Source: Anammoximicrobium sp032229885
Lineage (GTDB): Bacteria > Planctomycetota > Planctomycetia > Pirellulales > Pirellulaceae
Assembly (NCBI GenBank): GCA_032229885.1
Contig: JAVYAJ010000346.1
Location: forward strand, 1-14,717
Direction: 5' to 3'
Length of the DNA stretch: 14,717 nucleotides
The translations under genes and the position numbers were made by a program. Position 1 is the stretch's first letter, and every line of letters begins with the position of its first letter. This document shows positions 1 to 7,607 of the stretch, one piece after another. The notes beneath the pieces are model-generated. The model saw only the letters and a list, made by a program, of their open reading frames with translations, was not told where the DNA came from and did not search any database.

Positions 1-1
1 C

Positions 2-55
2 GTGCCCGGATTGCACGTGCTGCGCAGGCGAGTGACGCGCGTCGAGTTTAGATGA
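2..55 (+). CDS. Possible 3' end of an unidentified gene, frame uncertain
   Basis: The window may open inside the last codons of a + strand gene. Two frames stay open from the left edge. Frame 2 reads VPGLHVLRRRVTRVEFR and stops at TGA 53-55; frame 1 stops at TAG 49-51. Frame 2 looks slightly more protein-like, but 17 residues cannot identify a family. The main support is indirect: a strong + strand intrinsic terminator begins about 20 bases after these stops, as expected downstream of a gene end. No function can be assigned. Confidence 0.3.
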   Translation: MPGLHVLRRRVTRVEFR

Positions 56-75
56 CTCGGACGGGTGCAAGCGCC

Positions 76-113
76 GAGGCGTTCCGCCTGTTCGGGGCGG
101 GAACGCCTCTTTT
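76..113 (+). terminator. Intrinsic terminator
   Basis: A 13-bp stem, GAGGCGTTCCGCC (76-88) against GGCGGGAACGCCTC (96-109) with one bulged G, closes a 7-base loop and is followed at once by TTTT (110-113). The U-tract lies on the + strand, so it would end transcription entering from the left edge of the window. Nothing comparable with a T-tract was seen for the minus-strand gene that converges on this region and ends at 343. Confidence 0.75.
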
Positions 114-342
114 CGTCACGCGCACCAATTCTCGGCTCGTCGCAAATTCCCACGCCCAATCGTGCGTCCAACCAGCAACCGTCCGGTTTTGGCCGGTGGG
201 ACGATCGCCAACGGGCGCATCGATTTTCTACCGATGCCGAGGCGACCGATGCCGCGTCCGCTGGTCCGAGCCCCGGGCGGTGACCAGCGGCGAGTTTTCA
301 ACATGCCGGGTGGCGGGCGTCACTGCCGTCCCGGCCGGCGTC
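114..342. other. Intergenic region between convergent genes, nothing recognised
   Basis: No convincing gene is seen here. An open + strand frame covers 52-441, but it runs through the terminator and into the 3' end of the DUF4091 gene on the other strand, and its composition is that of a GC-rich shadow frame. No tRNA, repeat or second terminator was found. Together with 1-113, this means the first 342 bases hold only a possible gene end and the terminator. Confidence 0.5.
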
Positions 343-2475
343 TCAAGGTTTGACTTCCAGTTGGAACTGCCGCACCAGGGTCATGCGGCCCTTTTCGTTT
401 TCGATCTCGACGGTGATCGCCCCTTCGGTCGAGGGCCGTGAGGAGGCGAGAAATAACCCGTCGGTCGCCAGCGGCGTTTCCTCGCCGTTTACGCGAACGC
501 GGGCGCCGGGCTCGATCCAGCCGTGAATGTCGATGCCACAGTCGCCAGCGACGACCGAATGCTCGAGCGGGTTGGTCTGGACGACGGCCAACGGCGAGAC
601 ATCCAACCGAAGCGTCTCGTCGATCGCCTGCCGCCGGGCGGCATACAGAACATCGGGGTCGCGGCTGTAGTCCGAGAAGGTGCGGACCACTTGCGAGGCG
701 ATCTCGACGCCGCGCCTGGAGGGCTCGATCAGCGCGGCGACGCGGGGGCTGAGCGTTGCGCGCAACTGGGCGATCCGGTCTTCGAGCAGCCACAGGCACT
801 CGTAGTCTTGCAGCCCGTTGCGCATCTGCTCCCAGCGCAGCGAGTTCAGCAGCCCGTCACGCGTGGGATACACGTGCCACCCATCGCCGCGATGTTTGCC
901 CGGCGCTTTCCATGGATCTTCGGTCCAGGCGTTGAATCCCCAGTGCAGATAACCCGTCAGTCCATAACGATAGTTGAGCCAGTGCAGCAGGCGCGACTCG
1001 ATCAGCGCAACGTCCACCGTCTTGTTCATCAACGAGCTGCCCTGAAAGATGCCCACGGTATAGAACCACAGTTCGTTGCCCTGCCGCCGAGCGTCCTCGT
1101 ACGCCTCGTGCCACGTGGCCAGATGGTCGAGTTTGGGCACCCAGACTTCGAGGCTGTCCAGGCAGTGTGTCGTCTCGATGGCATCCATGCGCCGTAGTTC
1201 GGGCGCGCAGCGATGGACGAAATCGGACGCCTCGCGCCAGGCCATCACGTTGTGGTTCGAAGGCTCGTCGCAGACGTGGAAGACCGTCTTATCGAGCCAC
1301 TGTTTCTCTCGCAGATGTTTGACCAGCGCGGGCAAGAATCGCGGCAGATACTCTTCGCCCGACATTCGCTTTCGTTCGCCGGTCGCTTCGTCCGTGACGG
1401 TGGCGCCCGACAGGAGGACCTCGCGACTGGACCAGCCACCTTCGCCAAAGTGAGCGACGAATCCCGTCTCGAGCAGATCCATTCGCGCGGTGTCCCAGAA
1501 GATCTGCGCCCAGCGGTCGAACTCCGAGAAATCGAACCGCAGTTCGCCGTCGGCGGCCAGCGTGCTGTTGATCAGCCCCAGGCTGACGCGGAACACGTTC
1601 TGCCGATGCTCGGCCATGTTCTCGGCATAACAGCGCAGCAGCGTCTCGAATCGTTCCGTATCGCCATCTTCCAGGCCGTGGTGCAGTTTGAACTGGCGCG
1701 TCGAAAACCACTCGGTGACCATCACGTGCCGCTGATCCGGAAGCGTCAGCGGGTGAACCGTCAGAATGATCGGCAGCGCGGCTTCGACGTCCGCCGCGCT
1801 GGCGACGATCCGTCCGTGATACTTGCCCGGCGCGGCGTCAGCCGGGATGCGCAGCGTCAAGTAGACCGCCCTGAGCTGCCCTCGGCCGACGTCGCACTGT
1901 CACTCGGCCGCCAGACAGTCGGGAAACCAGGCCGGCGCGGCTCGGACGAGGTCGGCGGCACGCCGTTTCCGCGTGTTTTCTTCGATGAAGATGCTGGTGA
2001 CGAAATTCCACCGGATGTTTTCCGTGGCGATTCTCGCTGCGCCGCCGTCGCGCTCGAGCGGATCAAGCCGAATCGTCAGCCCGGACAGGTCTTGATTCGC
2101 GCGCACGACGCCCTGGGCCGACAGCACTTCGTTGCGCAGCCCGAACAGACGCACCTCGCCTCCGGTGGACGCGGGGCACGCATGGCCGTCCTCGAATACG
2201 CGGACGACATCGCTGACTGGAAACAGCTCGAACGGCGGCTCGGCCGCCCAGACGGCCGCGGCGCCGAGCCCCCAAGCGACGGCGACCAGCATGAACCAGC
2301 GCGTTCCGCTGCCGGGCCAGATCGTCGCTCGCGGTTCGTCCATGGGCGCTTGCGATCCGCCCGATGCGAGCGGCCCGGAAACGCGACGGCGCCTGGGCGG
2401 CGACGGGCGGCCGGCTCGAGCGGTCCGCGGAACACAGGCGACAGGAGCGACCGGATCTTTGCGCACGATGGTCAT
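343..2475 (-). pseudogene. DUF4091 / GH123-like secreted protein, interrupted by an in-frame TGA
   Basis: This is probably a secreted glycoside-hydrolase-like protein. GH123 enzymes release N-acetylgalactosamine using an Asp-Glu pair; the substrate here is unknown. The start at 2475 is chosen because GGAGGTG lies about 5 bases upstream. The N-terminus is long and Arg-rich, followed by a hydrophobic signal segment (WFMLVAVAWGLGAAAVWA) after an internal Met at 2343. A beta-sandwich-like N-terminal domain is followed by a catalytic-type region with HVCDEPSNHN, whose Asp-Glu pair lies at about 1269-1264. The DUF4091 signature comes next (YLHWGFNAW, RWEQMRNGLQDYE), then a C-terminal beta domain. 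The frame is broken by TGA at 1900-1902, after codon 191. The same frame then continues for 518 codons, and residues on both sides read as one family sequence (PDCLAAE, stop, QCDVGRGQLRAVYLTLRIP). The second half alone could start at 1860. It is a nonsense-mutated gene or a sequencing error; TGA is a normal stop in the neighbouring genes. Confidence 0.8.
1900..1902 (-). other. Premature in-frame TGA in the DUF4091 gene
   Basis: On the minus strand the codons read GCC GCC GAG TGA CAG TGC GAC, all in one frame, with family-like protein on both sides and no compensating frameshift. One C-to-T change in a CGA (Arg) codon would produce this TGA. The gene itself ends in TGA at 343-345, so general reassignment of TGA is excluded. 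No selenocysteine hairpin was recognised. Confidence 0.8.
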
Positions 2476-2710
2476 CGGACACCTCCGTTTCCTGTGGGTC
2501 TGGTTTGGACTGGTCCAGAAGCAACTCGTGTTGTCGGCAACATTGCGGTCGTTCGCCGCGGTGAGTCTCGATCCCCAGGAGCGCGGCGACCGTTCTGACC
2601 ACGGGGACCTACCGTGTTCGCGCGTTCCGTCTCGCGCATCCGTGGCGGCGCTCACCCCGCCGGCCGCGATTCGCGTTGTACGCGCTTCTTGACGCGGATG
2701 ATGGGCTGTC
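2476..2710. other. Spacer between the NRAMP and DUF4091 genes
   Basis: These 235 bases separate two co-directional minus-strand genes. A 6-bp inverted repeat, TCCTAC/GTAGGA with a 7-base loop, spans the NRAMP stop codon (about 2709-2727) but has no T-tract, so it is a poor terminator. The downstream end carries the strong GGAGGTG ribosome-binding site of the DUF4091 gene (about 2481-2487, minus strand). No gene or clear promoter was recognised, and co-transcription of the two genes is undecided. Confidence 0.4.
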
Positions 2711-4063
2711 CTACGTCAACTGTAGGATCACGCGCCACAGCACGCGGATGGCCAGCAGCAGGACAACCACAAAGCCGACGCCGCCCAACACATTGGTAGC
2801 CCAACCGTTTCGTCGCGCTCCCATCACCTGTTGACGGTTGGCCAGCCACAGCATGGCGGCGGCCATCAGCGGGTTGCCCAGGACGGTCAACGCCTGGCCG
2901 AAAATCAACAGGTTGACGGGTCGCTGGCCGGTGCGCAAGGCCGCCAGCGCCACGCCCATTCCCATCAGCAGCACCAACACGGTCAGCATCCGCGGCCAGC
3001 GGTCCGCCAGTCGAGCCGGCTGGCCGACGCCGTCGGCCAGGATCGCGCCGCCGATCATGGCGTTGATCAGAAACGGGTTCATCGCGACGGCGAACAAGCC
3101 TACGCAGAACACGCTGAACGCGACCGAGCCCAGCAGCGGTTGCAGCGTGACGGCCAGCGCGCCGATATCGTCGGCCGGCCGACCTGGAATCACGGTGGCC
3201 GCGGTGGTCATGATCACCGCGCTGACGAGCGTCAGCACGCCCACGCCCATCAGGGCATCGCCGACGCTGCGGTCGTAGTCCTCGACGGTCCAGTTCTTTT
3301 CGCGAACGAGATTCCCTTGGAAAAAAGCCGCGGCTACCGAAAACGTGGTTCCGAACAACGAGGCGACCAAAATCAGCGGATCCTGAATGCTCGTGCCGAT
3401 CCGCTGCGGAACGCCCAACTCGAGCCCCGCGGGCAGCCGCGGGACCAGCCCGCCCAGAACGGCGAACAGGTCGGGGCGCGCCGCGATCAGATTGAACGCA
3501 AACGAGGCCAGCACGATGCCGACCATGAACTTCATCGCCCGTTCGATGATGCCGTACACATGCCGAGCGGAAAACAGAAAGAAGATCAGCACGGCGTTCA
3601 AGCCGACAACTGCCGAAGTCGTGATCGTGTGGCGCGAAGATTCCGCGACGGACTCGGGAATGATCGCACCGACGGCCGCGGCTACGGCCAGGTTGTTCGA
3701 GAACTGGAACGCGGCGCACGTCAGGCACAGGGTCAGCCCGATCAGCGCAGCGATGGGTCGGCCGATCTCGCGGGCCAGCAGCGCGCATGGGCTGGCTCCG
3801 CCCGTCACGCCGATCCGCGCCCCCATCGTCGTAAACGTGGCCATCAGCACGCCGTTCAAGACCAGCACCCAGATCAGCTCGTACCTGTAGGTCGCGCCGA
3901 CGTTCGAGCTGATGATCAGGCTGCCCGGGCCGAACACGACACAGGCCGTGATCAAGGCCGGTCCGAGGGAACGCCACCAGGGCACGCGAGCGGTGGAGGC
4001 TTCGGGTCCCGAGGGCGAAGCGGACGCGGGAGTTGGGGGCGCTGGTTCGCGAGACTCAGACAC
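2711..4063 (-). CDS. NRAMP-family (SLC11-like) transporter lacking canonical metal-site residues
   Basis: This is a polytopic inner-membrane protein of 450 residues, near the usual NRAMP length, with about 11 hydrophobic segments after a Pro/Ser-rich cytoplasmic N-terminus (residues 1-30). It starts at GTG 4063, preceded by GGAGG about 8 bases upstream. NRAMP proteins normally import Mn2+ or Fe2+ with protons, using DPGN in TM1 and MPHN in TM6. Here TM1 reads FGPGSLIISS (Gly45, Ser48 in place of Asp and Asn). TM6 reads GTTFSVAAAFFQGNLV, so Ser-Val-Ala-Ala at 242-245 replaces MPHN. The fold is recognisable from the TM1 context, the GxTGG stretch near residue 86 and the TM6 NLV segment. Substrate specificity should not be assumed to be Mn or Fe: it may be a divergent NRAMP-related transporter for Mg2+ or another substrate. 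It lies 235 bases upstream of the DUF4091 gene on the same strand. Confidence 0.85.
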   Translation of the reverse strand: MSESREPAPPTPASASPSGPEASTARVPWWRSLGPALITACVVFGPGSLIISSNVGATYRYELIWVLVLNGVLMATFTTMGARIGVTGGASPCALLAREIGRPIAALIGLTLCLTCAAFQFSNNLAVAAAVGAIIPESVAESSRHTITTSAVVGLNAVLIFFLFSARHVYGIIERAMKFMVGIVLASFAFNLIAARPDLFAVLGGLVPRLPAGLELGVPQRIGTSIQDPLILVASLFGTTFSVAAAFFQGNLVREKNWTVEDYDRSVGDALMGVGVLTLVSAVIMTTAATVIPGRPADDIGALAVTLQPLLGSVAFSVFCVGLFAVAMNPFLINAMIGGAILADGVGQPARLADRWPRMLTVLVLLMGMGVALAALRTGQRPVNLLIFGQALTVLGNPLMAAAMLWLANRQQVMGARRNGWATNVLGGVGFVVVLLLAIRVLWRVILQLT

Positions 4064-4374
4064 AGGAGATCCTCCGAGTTGTGACGTGGCGAGCGCTTTC
4101 CTGTCGCGAGACGTAGGCGTTGTTTGCGGCTATCGAACAACTCTCCCGGCCGTCGCGACTCGGTATGATCGTAACCGGGCCGGCGCCCAGCCGAAAGCCC
4201 ATGCACGCGAGACGACGCGTCGGACCGGCGTCAGCCAAACTCGTCCGTCGCCCCGTCTTTCGCCCCGCCGGCTCGCCGGCGCCTTGAGCAGCCGCCGTCT
4301 CGCGACTAGACTAGTGCCATCAACGTACTGTCCCCACCTTTCCTGCTTTTCCGTAAAAGGGAGCGTAGAAGACG
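4064..4374. other. Divergent intergenic region between the NRAMP and discoidin-protein genes
   Basis: These 311 bases separate two divergently transcribed genes and should hold both promoters. The NRAMP side ends with a GGAGG ribosome-binding site (about 4072-4076, minus strand). The + side has a plausible sigma70-type promoter at 4284-4312 and a small CTTTT-CCGT-AAAAG hairpin (about 4346-4359). An open minus-strand frame crosses the region but has no family signature, so no gene is called. Confidence 0.5.
4284..4312 (+). promoter_or_regulatory. Putative sigma70-type promoter for the discoidin-protein/GT operon
   Basis: TTGAGC (4284-4289) and TAGACT (4307-4312) are separated by exactly 17 bases, and each matches the sigma70 consensus at 4 of 6 positions. 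They sit 62 bases upstream of the ATG at 4375. This rests on sequence match alone; in GC-rich DNA such matches can arise by chance. Confidence 0.35.
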
Positions 4375-5094
4375 ATGATGCACCCGACGAATCACAGATC
4401 GGCCTTGTCACTGATGGCGCTGGTGGCCCTGCTCGGATCGACCTGGATCGGCGCCGCGGCGATGGCGGCCGAAGGCGAAAAGCTGGCGCCGATCGAGATC
4501 AAGCTGCCGCGTCCCCTGTTTCAGGGCACGCCCAAGCACATCAAACCTGCGCCGACGTTGGAGAAGTTCAGCGAGAAACCCCGTCCGCCGTTCTTGGCGC
4601 CCGCGGGAACGGTCAACCTGGCGTTGAACAAAAAAGTCACGTCCAGCGACACGGCCCCGATCATCGGCGAGCTCGAGTTCATCACCGACGGCGCCGCCGA
4701 CGGCTTTGACGGGTGCTTTGTAGAACTCGGGCCGGACCTGCAATGGGTGCAGATCGACCTGGGCCAACAAGCGGACATTTACGCGCTGGTCGTGTGGCAT
4801 TATCACGCCGAAGGCCGCGTCTATCATGATTGTGTGATCCAGGTCGCCGACGACCCGGATCTGATCGACAACGTCAAGACGGTCTTCAATAACGATTTTG
4901 ACAATTCGGCCGGCTTGGGCGTGGGCAAGAATCTCGAGTACATCGAGGATTACCGCGGCAAGCTGATCGACGCGCGGCAGGCCGACGGCCAGCCGGTTCG
5001 CGGTCGCTATGTCCGGCTGTATTCCCGTGGCAACACGGCGAATGACTTGAACCACTACATCGAGGTCGCCGTGTACGGCAAACCGGCCTCATGA
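4375..5094 (+). CDS. Secreted F5/8 type C (discoidin)-like domain protein
   Basis: This 239-residue protein is predicted to be exported. It has a signal peptide of about 31 residues (hydrophobic LSLMALVALLGSTWIGAAA, then AMA-AE). A Pro/Lys-rich linker (residues 33-75) leads to a single discoidin-like beta-sandwich at about 78-237. Typical elements are NLALNKKVTSSD, FITDGAADGFD, WVQIDLGQQADIYALVVWHY and the closing RYVRLYSRGNTANDLNHYIEVAVYG. Such domains usually bind carbohydrate or surfaces; no catalytic domain is present. Two ATGs are adjacent (4375 and 4378), with AAAGGGAG about 12 bases upstream. Its stop overlaps the start of the next gene as ATGA, implying translational coupling with the glycosyltransferase and perhaps a shared role in surface glycan synthesis or recognition. 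The domain call is good; the ligand is unknown. Confidence 0.85.
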   Translation: MMHPTNHRSALSLMALVALLGSTWIGAAAMAAEGEKLAPIEIKLPRPLFQGTPKHIKPAPTLEKFSEKPRPPFLAPAGTVNLALNKKVTSSDTAPIIGELEFITDGAADGFDGCFVELGPDLQWVQIDLGQQADIYALVVWHYHAEGRVYHDCVIQVADDPDLIDNVKTVFNNDFDNSAGLGVGKNLEYIEDYRGKLIDARQADGQPVRGRYVRLYSRGNTANDLNHYIEVAVYGKPAS

Positions 5095-6770
5095 ACCTCT
5101 CGCGGGTCCTCGTCGGCGCCGCGTTGATCGGCTTGATCGCCGCCGCGCTGGCGATCCGCGCGCCGCGCTTGGACCTGCGCCCCATGCATGGCGACGAGGC
5201 CAACCAGGCGGTCAAAGCCGCTGTCCTGCTCGAGTCGGGCCGGTATCGGTACGATCCGTTCGAGCATCATGGGCCGATCCTATACTGGCTGACGCTGCCG
5301 TCGTTGTGGCTGCACGGGCGGACGAGTCTCGCCGAGACGACCGAGTTCGATTTTCGAATCGTGCCGGTCGTGTTCGGCGTCGGGTTGATCGGCCTGCTAT
5401 GGTTGGTGCTCGACGGATTGGGGCGCGGGGCCGCTGTCATCGCCGGCTTGCTGACGGCCATCTCGCCGGCGATGGTCTTCTACTCGCGCTATTACATCCA
5501 GGAAACGCTGCTGGTCTTTTTCACGCTGGCGGCGTTGGCGACCGGATGGCGACTGGCGCGTTCGCGAAAGCTCGTCTGGGCCGTGTTGTGCGGCGCGTGC
5601 ATCGGCATGATGCACGCGACCAAAGAGACCTGGGTGCTGTCCGCCGCCGCCGCCGTCGCGGGCGGCGCACTGTCGCTGGTCTGGACGCGGGCGCGCGAGG
5701 GCGCGTGGTGGCAGCGGCATCCTGCCGCTGATCCAGCGCACGAGACGCACACGGACGCGTGGGGGACGCGACGCCTGGGCGTTTGGCCCGGGCGGTTGTT
5801 CGCCGGGCTGATCGCGGCGGGCGTCGTCACGCTGGTCCTGTATTCATCGTTCGGACGGGATTGGCGCGGGCCGCTCGACTCGATCTCGGCCTTTGCCGTA
5901 TACGTACAGCGCGGCAGCCGCCCCGAGCTGCACGCGCACCCGTGGTACTATTACCTTGAACTGTTGACGGCGTTTCGACCAGCCAAAGGATTCTTCTGGT
6001 CCGAGGGCTTTGTCGTGGGCCTGGCCGTGATCGGCGGCGCCGTCAGCCTGGCGCACGACGGATTGGCGCCGCCGCAGCGATGCTTCTGTCGCTTTCTGAC
6101 GTTTTACACGTTCGCGCTGACCGCGCTGTACGCGGCCATCTCGTACAAGACGCCTTGGTGTCTGCTGAGTTTTTTCCACGGCATGATCCTGCTCGCCGGA
6201 GTCGGCGCGTGGGCCGTTTTGCGGCGAGCGTGGACCTGGTCTCGCGAGGTTCGCGCGTGGCGATTTTTCTTCCGATCGCTCGCCGCGGGCGTTGTAACCG
6301 CATTGCTGGCCGTCGGCGCGGGTCATTTGGGACGAGAATGCTATTGGCTCAACTTTCGCCTGCCGGCCGACTACCGCAATCCCTATGTGTACGCGCACAC
6401 CTCGACCAGCGTCAAAAATCTGGCCCGCACGATCGACGGCCTAGCCGAGGTCGCGCCGCGGGCGGGACAGTTGACCATTCACGTGGTGACCCCCGAAAAC
6501 TACTGGCCGCTGCCCTGGTACGTGCGGCGCGTCTCGCCCGAATCGGTCGGCTACTGGCACGATCCTGCCGATTGGGCGCGCGACACCGCCGCGCTGCCCG
6601 CGGCGGATGTCGTGATCCTGACCGCCGACGTGCAAGATCGTGTCGATGCTGCGCTGCGCGGAGACTACAACCGACAGATGATGTACGGCCTGCGGCCCGA
6701 CGTGCTGGTGCACGTGTACGTTCGCGAGAGTCTCTGGACAGCGTTCATCGCATCCCGCGAGCAGCGGTGA
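5091..6770 (+). CDS. Membrane glycosyltransferase, GT-C/GT39-like, TIGR03663 (Agl23-type)
   Basis: This 559-residue multi-pass membrane protein resembles lipid-linked-sugar glycosyltransferases (GT39/ArnT-like) and the archaeal flippase-associated protein Agl23. TM1 spans about residues 5-23. The first external loop carries the GT-C acidic motif MHGDEANQAVKA (Asp35-Glu36), followed by YDPFEHHGPILYWLTLP. A second conserved block is YSRYYIQETLLVFFTLAAL (131-149), then MMHATKETWVL (173-183). About 10-12 hydrophobic segments run to about residue 410, before a soluble C-terminal domain. The ATG lies inside the stop overlap of the discoidin gene (ATGA at 5091-5094), so the two are almost certainly co-translated. 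By analogy it would transfer a sugar from a polyprenyl-phosphate donor on the periplasmic side; donor and acceptor are unknown. Family assignment is confident, exact function is not. Confidence 0.85.
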   Translation: MNLSRVLVGAALIGLIAAALAIRAPRLDLRPMHGDEANQAVKAAVLLESGRYRYDPFEHHGPILYWLTLPSLWLHGRTSLAETTEFDFRIVPVVFGVGLIGLLWLVLDGLGRGAAVIAGLLTAISPAMVFYSRYYIQETLLVFFTLAALATGWRLARSRKLVWAVLCGACIGMMHATKETWVLSAAAAVAGGALSLVWTRAREGAWWQRHPAADPAHETHTDAWGTRRLGVWPGRLFAGLIAAGVVTLVLYSSFGRDWRGPLDSISAFAVYVQRGSRPELHAHPWYYYLELLTAFRPAKGFFWSEGFVVGLAVIGGAVSLAHDGLAPPQRCFCRFLTFYTFALTALYAAISYKTPWCLLSFFHGMILLAGVGAWAVLRRAWTWSREVRAWRFFFRSLAAGVVTALLAVGAGHLGRECYWLNFRLPADYRNPYVYAHTSTSVKNLARTIDGLAEVAPRAGQLTIHVVTPENYWPLPWYVRRVSPESVGYWHDPADWARDTAALPAADVVILTADVQDRVDAALRGDYNRQMMYGLRPDVLVHVYVRESLWTAFIASREQR

Positions 6771-6820
6771 GCGGTTGCTACTGACGATCGGGATCTCGCG
6801 CGGCTCGGTGGTCGGTCCGA

Positions 6821-6849
6821 TTGGTTTCGCGGACGATTGCGTTTACACT
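6821..6849 (+). promoter_or_regulatory. Putative promoter of the cupin gene
   Basis: TTGGTT (6821-6826) and TACACT (6844-6849) lie 17 bases apart in one of the few less GC-rich stretches nearby. Transcription from here would leave a leader of about 90 bases before the ATG at 6946 and includes the hairpin at 6894-6917. This is pattern match only. Confidence 0.35.
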
Positions 6850-6893
6850 AACAGTTGCCGCGCGATTCGAGTCGTCCGCGACAGCCGGCCAGA

Positions 6894-6917
6894 TCGAAGC
6901 GCGGAAGGTCGCTTCGA
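6894..6917 (+). promoter_or_regulatory. Perfect 8-bp hairpin in the cupin leader
   Basis: TCGAAGCG (6894-6901) and CGCTTCGA (6910-6917) form a perfect 8-bp stem around CGGAAGGT. The hairpin lies between the putative promoter and the cupin ATG, 28 bases before the start codon, and has no T-tract. It could be an operator or an mRNA structure. The dyad is plain in the sequence; a role is inferred. Confidence 0.4.
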
Positions 6918-6945
6918 CCAAACGCGAGAGGGAACGGACCGAGCG

Positions 6946-7362
6946 ATGAAAGTGAATCATTACGAGCGCGTGCCGGCCGAACCGGTGCGGATGGATGGCG
7001 CCGTCGGCTGTCGCGTCCGCTGGCTGATCGGCCAGGCGGACCGCGCGCCGAACTTTGCGATGCGCCAGTTCGAGGTCGCGTCGGGCGGCCACACGCCGCG
7101 GCACAGCCATCCCTACGAACACGAGGTCTTCGTGCTGGAGGGCGAGGGGATGGTCAGCGAACGGGACATCGAGCATCGCCTGCGGCCCGGCGACGTGGTC
7201 TACGTTGCGCCGAACGAGATCCATCAGTTTCGCAACACGGGCCACAAGCCGCTGAAGTTTTTGTGCCTGATCCCCAATGTCGGCGCCGGTCCATCGGCGA
7301 CCGTGGCGCCGGAATGCGGATGTGAAACCAGCGGCGGTCCCGCGTCGCACCGAGCGCCGTAG
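6946..7362 (+). CDS. Single-domain cupin protein
   Basis: This 138-residue cytoplasmic protein is a single small beta-barrel. Cupin motif 1 is GGHTPRHSHPYEHEVFVLEG, with metal ligands His53, His55 and Glu60. Motif 2 is GDVVYVAPNEIHQFRN, with His93. All four classical ligands are therefore present, so it should bind a divalent metal. Small cupins of this type include isomerases, dioxygenases and sensors, and the sequence does not decide the activity. The ATG at 6946 is preferred over in-frame starts upstream because homology begins there, and a promoter-like element and a leader hairpin lie upstream. The ribosome-binding site is weak (GAGGGA about 14 bases upstream). The tail has a Cys-Gly-Cys pair (ECGCETSG). 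It stands 175 bases after the glycosyltransferase and may be independently transcribed. Confidence 0.85.
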   Translation: MKVNHYERVPAEPVRMDGAVGCRVRWLIGQADRAPNFAMRQFEVASGGHTPRHSHPYEHEVFVLEGEGMVSERDIEHRLRPGDVVYVAPNEIHQFRNTGHKPLKFLCLIPNVGAGPSATVAPECGCETSGGPASHRAP

Positions 7363-7527
7363 CGCGAGCCGCACGCGGCCCGGTCGCTCGGCCACTCGGC
7401 GAGCCGAACGGTCGCTGGGAATCGACGAGGTCGCCCCCGCTCCTGGTACGGATCGCGCACGGCGGCCAGGCAAATCCGGATATCGTGGTTTGGCTTGATT
7501 CGCAGCTTCGTGCGCGTTTGGCTTGGC

Positions 7528-7556
7528 TTGCCGACGCACGGCGGCGAGAATACGAT
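7528..7556 (+). promoter_or_regulatory. Putative promoter of the DUF1559 gene
   Basis: TTGCCG (7528-7533) and TACGAT (7551-7556) are spaced 17 bases apart, each matching the consensus at 4 of 6 positions. Transcription would begin near 7563. That argues for the ATG at 7608 and against in-frame starts further upstream, such as 7485 or 7560. Confidence 0.35.
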
Positions 7557-7607
7557 TGCATGAAGTGCTGCCGTCCTCCGTGTCGAACATTTCCGGCGAG
7601 TCGCCGT

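Noticed and set aside
1900..1902. Selenocysteine or stop-codon reassignment at the internal TGA
   Set aside because: Several genes here, including this one, end in TGA, no selenocysteine hairpin was seen, and the family position is not a redox residue.
1213..2598. Open + strand frame of 461 codons
   Set aside because: Lies antisense to the DUF4091 gene; composition is a GC-rich shadow with no domain motif.
2831..4084. Open + strand frame of 417 codons, rich in Gln, Arg and His
   Set aside because: Exact antisense of the NRAMP gene, whose membrane segments and ribosome-binding site are convincing; no motif of its own.
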